NCBI RefSeq assembly: GCF_023072615.1
Contig: NZ_JAKNRW010000013.1
Coordinates: forward strand, 1 to 64,000
Length of the DNA: 64,000 nt
Direction of reading: 5' to 3'
Origin: Pseudomonas violetae
GTDB lineage: Bacteria > Pseudomonadota > Gammaproteobacteria > Pseudomonadales > Pseudomonadaceae
How positions within the stretch are numbered: the first letter of the stretch is position 1; each line of letters starts with the position of its first letter. A program made the translations under genes and the position numbers. The notes beneath the pieces are model-generated. The model saw only the letters and a program-made list of their open reading frames with translations, had not been told where the DNA came from and did not search any database. Below are positions 1 to 9,041 of this stretch, one piece after another.

Positions 1-1
1 C

Positions 2-400
2 GTGGCCGAACAACCCATGTTCCGCGAGGCCCTGCGCCGGCGCCGTTGCCTTTTGCCGGCCAACGGCTTCTACGAATGGCGCGGCACTGCGCGCAAGCGT
101 CCTTACTGGCTGACGCCGGGTGAGGGCGCGTCGCTGTTTTTCGCGGCGATCTGGGAAGCGTATCCGGTGCAGGAGCAGGTGTGGTTGAGTACGGCGGTGA
201 TCACGCAGCCGGCCGCCAGCCAACGTCGGCCATTGATACTGGATGCCGCAGGGCAGCAGGCGTGGCTCGACCCCGAGACCCCGTTGCACGCCCTGCAGGC
301 GCTGCTGGCGAGCGAGCCTGCGGCATTGCGCGAGCGGGTGCTGGCCAATCTGGTCAATGATCCAAAGCTCAATGGGCCCGAGTGTTTGACGCCGGGGTAG
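2..400 (+). CDS. SOS response-associated peptidase (SRAP/YedK/HMCES family), 3' part only
   Basis: This is the C-terminal 132 residues of an SRAP protein; the reading frame is open at the window edge, so the catalytic Cys2 lies outside. SRAP proteins crosslink to abasic sites in single-stranded DNA and shield them. The family signature RCLLPANGFYEW is present and carries the conserved active-site Glu, and the tail VNDPKLNGPECL matches the usual end of the family. The segment that reads IHDRRPLVL in E. coli YedK reads AASQRRPLIL here, with a short deletion before it and no histidine. The GTG at position 2 is not taken as the start because the family needs an N-terminal MCGR. Family assignment is firm; activity is uncertain because of the missing His. 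Confidence 0.88.
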   Translation: MAEQPMFREALRRRRCLLPANGFYEWRGTARKRPYWLTPGEGASLFFAAIWEAYPVQEQVWLSTAVITQPAASQRRPLILDAAGQQAWLDPETPLHALQALLASEPAALRERVLANLVNDPKLNGPECLTPG

Positions 401-528
401 GCGCTGCCATGGCAAATTTTTGCTCTGGTTCGGACCTTTTTCTCAAATGCACGTCTGTATGTGAGTTGTATCTGGCGCCGATATCATTCCGCGCCTAGGA
501 TACCGGCATGTTTTCCAGGAGCTTTTCG

Positions 529-1347
529 ATGAACAAGACATTGGTTTTGTGTGCACTGAGCGCAGGTCTGCTGCTCGCCGGGTGTCAGTCGGTCAATACC
601 ACCAGCGGTGGCGCGGTGGGCGTTGAGCGCAAGCAGTATATGTTCAGCATGCTGTCGACCGACGAGGTCAACCAGATGTATGCCCAGTCTTATCAGAAGA
701 CTGTCGGTGAAGCGACCACCCAGGGCGTCCTGGATAAGACTAGCAATGATGCCAAGCGCGTCCAGGCGATTGCCAGCCGGCTGATAGCTCAGGCGCCGGT
801 GTTCCGTCCGGATTCGGCGCAGTGGAAGTGGGAAGTCAATCTGATTAAGAGTGACGAGCTCAACGCCAACTGCGGGCCTGGCGGCAAGATCATTTTCTAC
901 ACCGGGTTGATCGACACGTTGAAGCTGACCGACGATGAAATCGCCGCGATCATTGGCCATGAAATCGCTCACGCCTTGCGCGAGCACGGGCGTGAAGCAA
1001 TGTCCAAGGCCTACGGTATCGAGATGGCGAAGCAGGGCGCTGGTGCGCTGTTCGGCCTGGGTCAGGACAGCCTGGCGCTGGCGGACACCGTGGCCAACTA
1101 CGGCATGACCCTGCCCAACAGTCGCTCCAACGAAAACGAAGCGGACCTGATCGGCCTGGAGCTGGCAGCTCGTGCCGGCTACAACCCGAATGCCGCGATC
1201 ACCCTGTGGAACAAGATGAGCAAGGTGTCGGAAGGTTCGCCGCCGGAGTTCATGAGTACTCACCCGGCTTCGACCAGCCGCATTGCTTCGCTGCAAGCAG
1301 CGATTCCCAAGGTGATGCCGCTGTACGAGAAAGCCAAGAAGTCCTGA
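529..1347 (+). CDS. M48 family metalloprotease, outer-membrane lipoprotein
   Basis: A periplasmic zinc metallopeptidase of the M48 (BepA/LoiP/YcaL-like) group, anchored as a lipoprotein. The N-terminus MNKTLVLCALSAGLLLAGCQ is a lipoprotein signal with lipobox LLAGC. The zinc motif HEIAHALREH fits HExxH, and the downstream ENEAD segment supplies the third ligand Glu. I chose the ATG at 529 over the in-frame ATG at 508 because AGGAG lies 8 bases before it and the signal peptide then starts cleanly. The gene stands alone, followed by a REP pair. The family takes part in quality control of outer-membrane proteins; the substrate here is unknown. Confidence 0.9.
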   Translation: MNKTLVLCALSAGLLLAGCQSVNTTSGGAVGVERKQYMFSMLSTDEVNQMYAQSYQKTVGEATTQGVLDKTSNDAKRVQAIASRLIAQAPVFRPDSAQWKWEVNLIKSDELNANCGPGGKIIFYTGLIDTLKLTDDEIAAIIGHEIAHALREHGREAMSKAYGIEMAKQGAGALFGLGQDSLALADTVANYGMTLPNSRSNENEADLIGLELAARAGYNPNAAITLWNKMSKVSEGSPPEFMSTHPASTSRIASLQAAIPKVMPLYEKAKKS

Positions 1348-1373
1348 TGGTCGTGCGGTGATGCCGCTGACGC

Positions 1374-1466
1374 CTTCGCGGGCAAGCCTCGCTCACACAG
1401 GTTTTGTGTCGTACACACATTATGTAATCGACCGAAAACCTGTGGGAGCGAGGCTTGCCCGCGAAG
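1374..1466. repeat. REP doublet (REPIN), GAGCGAGGCTTGCC type
   Basis: Two inverted copies of the same 21-base palindromic core occupy 1374-1394 and 1446-1466, and the inner flanks (ACAGGTTTT and AAAACCTGT) also pair. This is the usual paired REP layout of pseudomonads, placed between the M48 gene and the convergent GDT1-family gene. No RAYT transposase gene is in the window. Confidence 0.85.
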
Positions 1467-1495
1467 AACGATAAGCGGTCTAAAGACCTACCGCG

Positions 1496-2080
1496 TTAAA
1501 CCCACCCACTGCTTTGCATCGCCTTGTACACCGCAACGATCGCCAGGATGAAAAACGCTGAAGCCGCCAGGCGCCGAATCAGGGTCAGTGGCAGTTTTTC
1601 CGCAGCAAAGTTACCAGCCAATACCACCGGCACGTTGGCAATCAACATGCCCAGGGTGGTGCCAATGATCACCAGCCACAATTCCGGATACTGCGCTGCG
1701 AGTATCACTGTGGCGATCTGGGTCTTGTCGCCGATTTCGGCGAGGAAGAACGCGATCAACGTGGTCAGGAACGGCCCGAATTTGCGCGCGGTGCTGGCTT
1801 CGTCGTCATCCATCTTGTCCGGCACCAGGGTCCACAGCGCCGTCGCGGCGAAGCTCGCGGCCAGGATCCAGTGCAGCATTGCATCCGAAAAGAAACTTCC
1901 TACCCAGGCGCCTACTGCGCCGGCAGCCGCATGGTTGGCCAGGGTCGCGGCGATGATGCCGGCGATGATCGGCCAGGGCTTGCGGAAACGCGCTGCGAGA
2001 ATGAGTGCGAGCAGTTGCGTCTTGTCGCCGATTTCGGCCAAGGCAACTATTGCAGTTGGAACGAGTAGAGAGTCCAGCAT
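1496..2080 (-). CDS. TMEM165/GDT1 family manganese exporter
   Basis: An inner-membrane protein of about 194 residues made of two homologous halves, each with the family motif E-x-G-D-K-T (ALAEIGDKTQ near the N-terminus and FLAEIGDKTQ in the second half). Six hydrophobic segments are apparent. Bacterial members (UPF0016, for example MneA of Vibrio) export Mn2+. The start at MLDSLLVP (2080) has AGGA 9 bases upstream; the longer frame from 2110 would begin inside the riboswitch expression platform. The yybP-ykoY element just upstream strongly supports a manganese role. Assignment to Mn export is family knowledge plus this context. Confidence 0.9.
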   Translation of the reverse strand: MLDSLLVPTAIVALAEIGDKTQLLALILAARFRKPWPIIAGIIAATLANHAAAGAVGAWVGSFFSDAMLHWILAASFAATALWTLVPDKMDDDEASTARKFGPFLTTLIAFFLAEIGDKTQIATVILAAQYPELWLVIIGTTLGMLIANVPVVLAGNFAAEKLPLTLIRRLAASAFFILAIVAVYKAMQSSGWV

Positions 2081-2089
2081 CAGGGATTT

Positions 2090-2286
2090 TCCTAAGGGGC
2101 GGGTCGACACGGCTATGACACGTACAGCCTTCCCGCCCCGGGTAAGGTGTTCGTGTCATAGGTCTTGTCAAACCCTGAGGTCCGTCTGAGCGGACCTTGA
2201 GGTCGCATACGCCATGGTTTGAGGACCAAGTATGTTGACGTATGCCGGACGAGCATGGCGCTCGTGGGAGACTACTCCCCTAGGAC
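2090..2286 (-). promoter_or_regulatory. yybP-ykoY manganese riboswitch with translational expression platform
   Basis: On the minus strand the leader carries the hallmark GGGGAGUAG (2280-2272), then GUCAACAUAC and later ACAAGACC (2168-2161), all conserved in yybP-ykoY Mn2+ aptamers. P1 can form between GUCCUAG (2286-2280) and CUAUGAC (2161-2155). Downstream, CUAUGACACG (2161-2152) pairs perfectly with CGUGUCAUAG (2122-2113), and GGGGCGGG (2139-2132) pairs with CCCGCCCC (2103-2096) next to the AGGA ribosome-binding site at 2093-2090. The two hairpins interlock and exclude each other. The motif match is by eye; a covariance-model search would settle it. Confidence 0.85.
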
Positions 2287-2344
2287 GGAGCGGATTCTGC
2301 CTAGGCAAATCCGAATGAGCAAGTCTCTTTTTGCAGAAAAGGTT

Positions 2345-3343
2345 TCAGCCGCGCTTGGCACGATAGATTCTGAAGCCCTGTCCTTCGGCCTTGATTGCAC
2401 ACACGCCAAGGTGTTCTTCGATCAAAGGCTGGTACTTCAGGAAGCTGTTAGCGACAAGGCGCAGTTCTCCACCATTTTTCAGATGTTTGGCCGCTTTTCG
2501 CAGCAAGTTCTCGGTGGCGAAGTAGTCGGTATGTACGCCGACATGGAACGGCGGATTGCTCAGAATCGCACTCAAGCCCATAGGTGCCGCATCAATGCCG
2601 TCACCGGTTATCACCTCTGCTTCAAGGCCGTTCGCAGCCAGCGTCAGGCGACTGCTGGCTGCTGCGAATGCGTCCACGTCGAGCAAAGTCACCTGATTGT
2701 GCGGATACCGGCGCTTGACCGCCGCCCCCAGCACACCGGCACCGCAACCAAAGTCCAGCAGATGGCCACTAGGTAGTTTGTCGAGATGTTCAAGCAGCAG
2801 GGCGCTGCCGCGATCCAGGCGGCCGTGGCTAAATACGCCGGGTAGGCTGATAACGGTCAGCGGCCCTTCAGACAGGTCCAACTCATAGGTCTGAGCCAGG
2901 CTTTCCAAAGGTTTGGCGGCGGGCGTGGTGGTCACGGTGACCTGCCACAGCTGGCAGTGGCGGGCGCTGTCGAGCTTGCGCGGTTTGCCAAACGGGTTGA
3001 GCTGCTTGGCCGCGCCTTCGATGCCGCTGCGCTTCTCGCCGACCAGGAACAGCTCGCGACCGGCCAGGCGCGAGGCCAGGGCGTTGAGGATGTAGTCGGT
3101 GAGGTCCTTCGACTTCGGCAGAAACACCACTGCTGCATCGAACTCGCGCTCGGGCGCGGTTACGCCAAAGTGGCTGCGCCCGGCGAGGCGGGCGTCGAGG
3201 GCTGCTTGATCGCCAGCGTGCCAGCACCAGCCGTGGGCATCGGGCAGGCGTCCCAGCAGATCATCGGCAGGTAACCCGGCGAGCAACACCGAACCCTGGA
3301 ATAACTCGGCCTGACGAAGCAGTACTTCACTGCGCGGATCCAT
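2345..3343 (-). CDS. rsmC: 16S rRNA (guanine(1207)-N(2))-methyltransferase RsmC
   Basis: SAM-dependent rRNA methyltransferase of 332 residues, close to E. coli RsmC (343). Both halves of the family are visible: an inactive N-terminal methyltransferase-like domain that keeps SEVLLR and GEKRSG, and a catalytic C-terminal domain with LPGVFS, the SAM-binding [11 protein letters not shown] and the target-base motif NPPFH. The ending [10 protein letters not shown] matches RsmC. RlmG is the close paralogue but is longer (about 375) and has a different N-terminus. The gene starts with ATG at 3343 and is not obviously in an operon; the manganese riboswitch lies just downstream. Confidence 0.92.
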   Translation of the reverse strand: MDPRSEVLLRQAELFQGSVLLAGLPADDLLGRLPDAHGWCWHAGDQAALDARLAGRSHFGVTAPEREFDAAVVFLPKSKDLTDYILNALASRLAGRELFLVGEKRSGIEGAAKQLNPFGKPRKLDSARHCQLWQVTVTTTPAAKPLESLAQTYELDLSEGPLTVISLPGVFSHGRLDRGSALLLEHLDKLPSGHLLDFGCGAGVLGAAVKRRYPHNQVTLLDVDAFAAASSRLTLAANGLEAEVITGDGIDAAPMGLSAILSNPPFHVGVHTDYFATENLLRKAAKHLKNGGELRLVANSFLKYQPLIEEHLGVCAIKAEGQGFRIYRAKRG

Positions 3344-3376
3344 AATCTGCTCCCTGGAAAAAAGTGCCGCAGTCTA

Positions 3377-4342
3377 TCAACTGACGACCCGCAGCGCTTT
3401 ACCGCTGAAGTATCCCTGCGCGTTTTCGGTCAATTGCCCGACGATCCGCTGGCGCGCCTCGCGACTGCCCCAGGCATTGTGCGGGGTGACAATCAACCGA
3501 GGAATGTCGTTGGCCAGTAATGGATTGCCCGCGGTCGGTGGCTCGACGCTCAGCACGTCGGTGGCCGCACCACCGAGATGGCCGTTGCGCAGGGCGTCGG
3601 CCAGCGCCTGCTCGTCAATCAGGCCGCCACGTGCGGTGTTCACCACAAAAGCGCCGGGTTTCATCGAAGCCAGCTCCGCGGCTCCTATGAAATGGCGGGT
3701 GTGTTCGTTTAGTGGGCAGTGCAGCGTCAGGGCATCGATCTGCGGCAGCAACTCAACCAGCGGCAGGCGATCCGGCCTGGCAGGGCGGCCCGGTATCTGG
3801 CCCAGCAGCACGCGCATGCCGAATGCTTGCGCCAGTCGGGCGACGGCGCCACCCAGTTCGCCGTGTCCTAGCAAGCCAAGGGTTTTGCCTTCTAGCTCGA
3901 CAATCGGATAGTCCAGCAGGCAGAACTGTTTGGCCTGCTGCCAGCGCCCTTCGCCCACGGCTTTCTGGTAGTCGGCCAGGCGCGTCGCCAGGTTCAGCAG
4001 CAACATAATGGTGTGTTGCGCCACCGAGGGCGTGCCGTATCCCTGGCAGTTGCATACGGTGATGCCATGGGCGCGAGCGGCGGCCATATCGACATTGTTG
4101 GTGCCGGTCGCGGTAATCAGGATCAGCTTCAGCTCGGGGCTCGCGGCGATTGCCGCAGCATCAATCAGGATTTTGTTACTGATGGCGACGGTGGCGCCCC
4201 TGAGGCGTTCGATCACCTGGTCGGGCGTCGTTTGGGTGAACAGTTGCAAGTCGCTGAAACACTCGCGCAACGGTGTCAGGTCGAGGTCACCCAGGTCCAG
4301 GGAGGGGTGGTCGAGGAAAACTGCGCGGTGAGTGTTCGTCAT
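3377..4342 (-). CDS. D-2-hydroxyacid dehydrogenase (glycerate dehydrogenase/hydroxypyruvate reductase-like)
   Basis: NAD(P)-dependent oxidoreductase of the D-isomer-specific 2-hydroxyacid family, 321 residues. The Rossmann motif reads LLGHGELGGAVARL. The catalytic Arg lies in NTARGGLIDE, the Glu in SVEPP and the His in TPHNAWGS. The overall pattern (NKILIDAAAI, ATGTNNVD, NCQGYGT) is that of HprA-type glycerate dehydrogenases. I start it at the ATG at 4342; the TTG one codon earlier is less likely. It faces the LysE-type exporter gene across about 130 bp. The exact substrate cannot be told from sequence. Confidence 0.88.
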   Translation of the reverse strand: MTNTHRAVFLDHPSLDLGDLDLTPLRECFSDLQLFTQTTPDQVIERLRGATVAISNKILIDAAAIAASPELKLILITATGTNNVDMAAARAHGITVCNCQGYGTPSVAQHTIMLLLNLATRLADYQKAVGEGRWQQAKQFCLLDYPIVELEGKTLGLLGHGELGGAVARLAQAFGMRVLLGQIPGRPARPDRLPLVELLPQIDALTLHCPLNEHTRHFIGAAELASMKPGAFVVNTARGGLIDEQALADALRNGHLGGAATDVLSVEPPTAGNPLLANDIPRLIVTPHNAWGSREARQRIVGQLTENAQGYFSGKALRVVS

Positions 4343-4473
4343 CAACTGTACCTTTTGTGCATTGATCTGAAGGCGTAATCTGCCGAGCCTAACAGATGAA
4401 ACAATCAGTTACTCATCGCTGGGCTGGTATCCACCTCCAAGATTTCGCCAGACCTGCCACTAAGGATTTCCGC

Positions 4474-5103
4474 ATGTATTGGACAGAGTTCTTGACCGTT
4501 GCCCTCATCCACCTGCTTGCCGTGGCCAGCCCCGGCCCGGACTTTGCGGTGGTGGTGCGTGAAAGCGTGACCCACGGTCGTCGCGCCGGCACCTGGACCG
4601 CGCTGGGGGTCGGCTCGGCGATATTCCTGCACGTAGGTTATTCGCTGCTGGGCATCGGGCTGATCGTGTCGCAATCGATCGTGCTGTTCAACGCCTTGAA
4701 ATGGGCTGCTGCCGCTTATCTGCTGTACATCGGGTTCAAGGCGCTGCGGGCGCAACCGGCCAAGCCGATGGCCGACGGCCTGCACAAGGAGGCCGGTGAG
4801 CGTACCGCCCGTGGTGCCTTTACTTCGGGCTTCGTGACCAATGGCCTGAACCCGAAGGCCACGCTATTCTTCCTTTCGCTGTTCACCGTGGTAATCAACC
4901 CGCACACGCCTTTGTCGGTGCAGGCCGGCTACGGAATCTATCTGGCGGTGGCAACTGCGATCTGGTTCTGTCTGGTGGCGATGCTGTTCAGCCAGCAGCG
5001 AGTCCGCGCCGGATTTGCGCGCATGGGTCACTGGTTCGATCGGACCATGGGCGCGGTGCTGATTGCCATCGGGGTGAAACTGGCGTTTACCGAAATGCAT
5101 TGA
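4474..5103 (+). CDS. LysE/RhtB family amino-acid exporter
   Basis: An inner-membrane exporter of 209 residues with about six transmembrane helices. The N-terminal family signature ASPGPDFAVVVRESV is present, followed by the glycine-rich second helix GVGSAIFLHVGY. A second signature, FVTNGLNPKATLFF, marks the start of the second half. The family exports amino acids such as lysine, threonine or homoserine lactone. The start at 4474 is preceded by AAGGA; an upstream in-frame ATG at 4396 would add 26 residues lacking family similarity. Substrate unknown. Confidence 0.88.
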   Translation: MYWTEFLTVALIHLLAVASPGPDFAVVVRESVTHGRRAGTWTALGVGSAIFLHVGYSLLGIGLIVSQSIVLFNALKWAAAAYLLYIGFKALRAQPAKPMADGLHKEAGERTARGAFTSGFVTNGLNPKATLFFLSLFTVVINPHTPLSVQAGYGIYLAVATAIWFCLVAMLFSQQRVRAGFARMGHWFDRTMGAVLIAIGVKLAFTEMH

Positions 5104-5139
5104 GTGGCTGAACGAAGGCGTCTTCCGACGCACCCCCTC

Positions 5140-5237
5140 GTAGGAGCGAGCTTGCTCGCGATGGACTAGAGAGCGCCGCCGGGTATCAGTTTTCCCGCGT
5201 TATCGTTCACGACCATCGCGAGCTGGTTAGCTCCTAC
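5140..5237. repeat. REP doublet (REPIN), GTAGGAGCGAGCTTGCTCGCG type
   Basis: A REP core begins at 5140 and an inverted, diverged copy ends at 5237 (GCTGGTTAGCTCCTAC), with ATCGCGA near the inner ends. The right edge overlaps the last codons and the stop codon of the acetyltransferase gene that ends at 5227. Confidence 0.85.
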
Positions 5238-5865
5238 CCGGTTGAGTTGCCTGGCGCTGGCGGACGTAATTCAGAAAACCTTCCATATCACTGCTGCACA
5301 GAATGCGCGACGCAGTCTTGACCTCTTCCATCGGCCAGTCCCACCAGGCAGACGCCAACAGTTCCTGGCGTACATCTTCCTCGAAGCGCCAGCGAATGTG
5401 GCGGCTGGGATTGCCGCCAACGATCGCGTAAGGTTCGACATCGCGGGTCACCACGGCCCCGGCCGCGACGACCGCGCCGTGACCGATGGTGACGCCGGAC
5501 AGGATCAGCACATTGGCGCAGATCCAGCAATCGCTGCCGATCACCACATCACCCTTGGTCGGACTGCATCCAGGAATGTCACGGGCTTCGTCGATCATCA
5601 GCGGGAACGGGTAGGTGCTGACCCAGTCGGTACGATGCCCGCCACCGAGCAAAATCTGCACGCCTTCGGCTATCGAGGTGTAGGAGCCGACCTTCAGGAT
5701 CGTATCGTCACCGAACTCCATGACCTCGGGAATGCCGTAAGTCCCCACACCGACTTCATAGCGGGGGTAGCGCAGGCGAATTTTTTCTGGCGCCCGTTGC
5801 AGTTTTTCCAGGCGCTTGAGGTGTTTTCGGATTTTTCGTTGTTTGAGTTTTTCGAGAAATTTCAT
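5227..5865 (-). CDS. CatB-related O-acetyltransferase (xenobiotic acetyltransferase, left-handed beta-helix)
   Basis: An acyltransferase of 212 residues with hexapeptide repeats, for example [18 protein letters not shown] and [18 protein letters not shown]. The active-site region [14 protein letters not shown] holds the catalytic His of the XAT/CatB family, and [15 protein letters not shown] closes the helix as usual. The first 30 residues are very basic. The closest described enzymes acetylate chloramphenicol or cell-surface sugars. The neighbour 31 bp upstream is a glycosyltransferase, so a surface-polysaccharide role is more likely than drug resistance (inference). The last residues and stop codon are supplied by a REP element. 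Confidence 0.88.
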   Translation of the reverse strand: MKFLEKLKQRKIRKHLKRLEKLQRAPEKIRLRYPRYEVGVGTYGIPEVMEFGDDTILKVGSYTSIAEGVQILLGGGHRTDWVSTYPFPLMIDEARDIPGCSPTKGDVVIGSDCWICANVLILSGVTIGHGAVVAAGAVVTRDVEPYAIVGGNPSRHIRWRFEEDVRQELLASAWWDWPMEEVKTASRILCSSDMEGFLNYVRQRQATQPGRS

Positions 5866-5896
5866 GGACAGGCCTGGAGAAACGGGGAGGGCGCGC

Positions 5897-6799
5897 TCAG
5901 CGATGCAGCATCAGGCGTTTCAAACGGCGGAAGCTGGTTCGATTCAAGTGACGCCAGGGAATGGAGCGCAGCAGTTCCCAGGCCTCTTTCTTATCTTCGA
6001 CTACCGCGTACTTGAGGGCCTTGTTCACCAGTTGGGTGCGAGCGCTCTGATACGCGGGATGGCTCAGGTACGGCGCAATGGCTTCAAGGTCCGCCTGGAG
6101 CAGCACCTTGTACTTTCTCGACAGGTTGTTGGGATGACGACGATAGCGGGTCACGCACACGGGGAGCTCATGCACCTCGTAACCAAGGCGGGCGATGCGC
6201 AGGGTCATCTGGAAATCCTGGACCCGCAGGCTCTGCGCATAAAAACCGGCATTGCGCATGGCGCTCATGCGGTACAGCGCGACCGGGGCGCCGATCACCA
6301 CGGCACCGCTGAGAATCTTGTCGAAATCGTATGTGCGGATCTCGTCGCGTTGCTGCTGCTTGATGGTATTTCCGTCGCTGTCCATGTAGATGATCAGCGC
6401 CCCTACACAGCCTACTTTTGGGTGCTGGTCCAGGTAATCCACCCGGATGCGCAAGGACTGCGGCAGCATGATGTCATCCAGGTCTGGCGTCGAAACGTAG
6501 TCGCCCTTGGCATAACGCAAGCCGTGGTTGAGTGCTGCGCTGACGCCTTGGTTCGCTTGGGTGTACAGCTGGAAGTCATGGGTTTGCTGCAATTGCCTGA
6601 GCAGCGCGACGCTGTTGTCGCTGGAACCATCGTCGACAATGATGACTTCGAAATTCGGGTAATCCTGGGCAAAGATGCTTTTGATCGCCTCTTCCAGGTA
6701 TTTTTCCGCGTTGTAACAAGGCGCCACGATGGAAACCAGGGGCGCTTTTTTACTGGAGCAATCCAGAGGGGCGGTCACTTCAGTGTTCATCGTTGTCAT
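5897..6799 (-). CDS. Glycosyltransferase family 2
   Basis: A GT-A fold glycosyltransferase of about 300 residues. The N-terminal domain shows [43 protein letters not shown] and the metal-binding PDLDDIMLP. The start is set at MTTMNTEV (6799; a second ATG at 6790 is possible); the longer frame to 6973 has a Cys-rich leader that does not look coding. No clear ribosome-binding site was seen. It probably forms an operon with the acetyltransferase 31 bp downstream, both acting on a surface glycan. Donor and acceptor are unknown. Confidence 0.87.
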   Translation of the reverse strand: MTTMNTEVTAPLDCSSKKAPLVSIVAPCYNAEKYLEEAIKSIFAQDYPNFEVIIVDDGSSDNSVALLRQLQQTHDFQLYTQANQGVSAALNHGLRYAKGDYVSTPDLDDIMLPQSLRIRVDYLDQHPKVGCVGALIIYMDSDGNTIKQQQRDEIRTYDFDKILSGAVVIGAPVALYRMSAMRNAGFYAQSLRVQDFQMTLRIARLGYEVHELPVCVTRYRRHPNNLSRKYKVLLQADLEAIAPYLSHPAYQSARTQLVNKALKYAVVEDKKEAWELLRSIPWRHLNRTSFRRLKRLMLHR

Positions 6800-7023
6800 T
6801 GTGTCAGTAAAAGTGCATAGGCTCGCACGAAACCCGTGCGGGCATCCATTACAACTTGACGTGCACAGGTAATGAGCGTGGCCGCCGGGGACCGCGGGAT
6901 GTGGCGTAAAGCTATCATTTGCCCCGTTGATGAAATCATTCCTTTGGCTGATTTGATGCCTGGGCCGGCGCATTAAAGTGCTGTTTTTCAGCCACGACCG
7001 TGCAGTCAGGAAAAGGGATTCTT

Positions 7024-8706
7024 ATGTTGCAGACTCGCGTTATCCCCCCAGCCGAAGGCGCTTACCAATACCCGCTGCTGATAAAACGCTTGCTGATGTC
7101 GGGTGCCCGGTACGAGAAAACCCGCGAGATCGTCTATCGCGATCAATTGCGCTACAGCTACCCAACCCTGATCAAGCGCGTGGCGCAACTCGCCAACGTA
7201 CTGACAGCTGCCGGCGTCAAACCCGGGGATACCGTGGCGGTGATGGACTGGGACAGCCATCGCTATCTGGAGTGCATGTTCGCCATCCCGATGATCGGCG
7301 CGGTGATCCACACCATCAACGTACGCCTGTCCCCGGAACAGATCCTCTACACCATGAACCACGCTGAGGACCGCTTCGTGCTGGTCAATAGCGAGTTCGT
7401 GGGCCTCTACAACGCGATCGCCGGGCAGCTGACCACGGTCGAGAAAACCCTGCTGCTGACCGACCTGCCGGAAAAAACCGCTGACTTGCCCAATCTCGTG
7501 GGGGAATACGAGCAACTGCTGGCGGCGGCGAGCGCGCAATACGATTTCGCGGATTTCGACGAGAACTCGGTCGCCACCACCTTCTACACCACCGGTACCA
7601 CCGGCAATCCCAAGGGCGTGTACTTCACCCATCGGCAACTGGTGCTGCACACCATGGGCGTGTCGACCATCATGGGCGCCATCGACAGCGTGCGCCTGTT
7701 GGGCACCAATGATGTGTACATGCCGATCACCCCGATGTTCCACGTGCACGCCTGGGGATTGCCGTATGTGGCGACCATGCTCGGGCTCAAGCAGGTTTAT
7801 CCCGGCCGTTACGACCCGGAATTTCTAGTGGAGTTGTGGCGTAAGGAGAAGGTCACCTTTTCCCACTGCGTACCGACCATCCTGCAGATGGTCCTCAATT
7901 CCAAGGCGGCACAGAATACCGATTTTGGAGGGTGGAAGATCGTCATCGGCGGCAGTGCCTTGAACCGGGCGCTGTATGAGGCAGCCAAGGCCAAGGGTAT
8001 TCAGTTGACCGCTGCCTACGGCATGTCGGAAACCGGGCCGCTGGTGTCATGCGCGCACCTTAACGACGAGCTGATGGCCGGCACCGAAGACGAACGCACC
8101 ACTTACCGCATCAAAGCTGGTGTGCCGGGCCCGCTGGTGGAGGCGGCGATCGTCGACTCCGAGGGCAATTTCCTGCCGGCCGATGGCGAGACCCAAGGCG
8201 AACTGGTACTGCGCGCGCCATGGCTCACCGAAGGCTATTTCAATGAACCGCAGAAGGGCGCCGAGCTATGGGCGGGCGGCTGGCTGCACACCGGTGACGT
8301 CGCGACCCTGGACACCATGGGCGTGATCGATATTCGCGATCGCATCAAGGACGTGATCAAGACCGGCGGCGAGTGGATTTCCTCCCTGGACCTCGAAGAC
8401 CTGATCAGCCGTCATGCAGCGGTACGCGAAGTAGCAGTGGTGGGCATCGCCGACCCGCAGTGGGGCGAGCGTCCGTTTGCCTTGCTGGTGATCCGCGAAG
8501 GCCACGTTATCGGGGCCAAGGAACTCAAGGAGCACCTCAAGCCGTTCGTGGAACTGGGGCACTTGAGCAAGTGGGCCATCCCGAGCCAGATTGCCCTTGT
8601 TACTGAAATTCCCAAGACCAGCGTCGGCAAACTCGACAAGAAAAAAATCCGCATCGACATCACCGAATGGCAGGCCAACAACAGCACCTTCCTCTCGACG
8701 CTTTAA
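7024..8706 (+). CDS. Fatty acid--CoA ligase (AMP-binding, AlkK-like medium-chain type)
   Basis: An ATP-dependent acyl-CoA synthetase of 560 residues in the ANL superfamily. The P-loop-like motif [17 protein letters not shown] is at about residues 189-205. [17 protein letters not shown] and [15 protein letters not shown] follow in order, and the C-terminal catalytic lysine lies in [10 protein letters not shown]. Length and motifs fit medium- or long-chain enzymes such as AlkK. The ATG at 7024 follows AAGGGA; the longer frame from 7000 has no better support. It precedes the DUF1302, DUF1329 and MalT-like genes, an order I recall from other pseudomonads such as P. putida. It would activate the fatty acid that the module takes up or releases (inference). 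Confidence 0.92.
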   Translation: MLQTRVIPPAEGAYQYPLLIKRLLMSGARYEKTREIVYRDQLRYSYPTLIKRVAQLANVLTAAGVKPGDTVAVMDWDSHRYLECMFAIPMIGAVIHTINVRLSPEQILYTMNHAEDRFVLVNSEFVGLYNAIAGQLTTVEKTLLLTDLPEKTADLPNLVGEYEQLLAAASAQYDFADFDENSVATTFYTTGTTGNPKGVYFTHRQLVLHTMGVSTIMGAIDSVRLLGTNDVYMPITPMFHVHAWGLPYVATMLGLKQVYPGRYDPEFLVELWRKEKVTFSHCVPTILQMVLNSKAAQNTDFGGWKIVIGGSALNRALYEAAKAKGIQLTAAYGMSETGPLVSCAHLNDELMAGTEDERTTYRIKAGVPGPLVEAAIVDSEGNFLPADGETQGELVLRAPWLTEGYFNEPQKGAELWAGGWLHTGDVATLDTMGVIDIRDRIKDVIKTGGEWISSLDLEDLISRHAAVREVAVVGIADPQWGERPFALLVIREGHVIGAKELKEHLKPFVELGHLSKWAIPSQIALVTEIPKTSVGKLDKKKIRIDITEWQANNSTFLSTL

Positions 8707-8712
8707 GCGTTT

Positions 8713-8738
8713 CTGGCGTGCCCGAAAAGGCACGCCAG
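8713..8738 (+). terminator. Hairpin after the acyl-CoA ligase gene
   Basis: A perfect 10-bp stem CTGGCGTGCC/GGCACGCCAG encloses CGAAAA directly after the stop codon at 8706. No T-run follows, so it may be a weak or Rho-assisted terminator, or an mRNA 3'-end stabiliser. Confidence 0.5.
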
Positions 8739-8994
8739 CCCCACCAAGCAAGCGCTTGGCTTGTGAAATCTGAATTTTCAGCCATTCTTCCCGTGCCGAC
8801 AGTTGTCGGACTGGCGAAAGGACTGTTCCAGAGTGGCTGGCAGCTGCAAATCACACTTTAGAGGGATCAAGCTGTACTACCTGCTGGCTATAGTCCGCTC
8901 AAGGATTTTTAAGAACGGAGCAAGCGCACAAATGGGGCGATGCAAAACTGGAGCGACTTCGGGACCACTTGGGTGCCGGTCATCCACAACGTTT

Positions 8995-9023
8995 TTGAAA
9001 GTACTCACTGCCATAACAATAAT
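8995..9023 (+). promoter_or_regulatory. Candidate sigma-70 promoter of the DUF1302-DUF1329 genes
   Basis: TTGAAA (8995-9000), a 17-base spacer and AATAAT (9018-9023) sit just ahead of the GGAG ribosome-binding site and the ATG at 9042, which would give a very short leader. The rest of the 335-base gap 8707-9041 shows only the hairpin at its left end; I could not identify an operator for the MalT-like regulator. Confidence 0.4.
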
Positions 9024-9041
9024 GCACATGGAGTAGCGTCG

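Noticed and set aside
2219-2776. 185-residue plus-strand frame between the GDT1 gene and rsmC
   Set aside because: It runs through the riboswitch and the rsmC coding region in antisense; no ribosome-binding site or family match.
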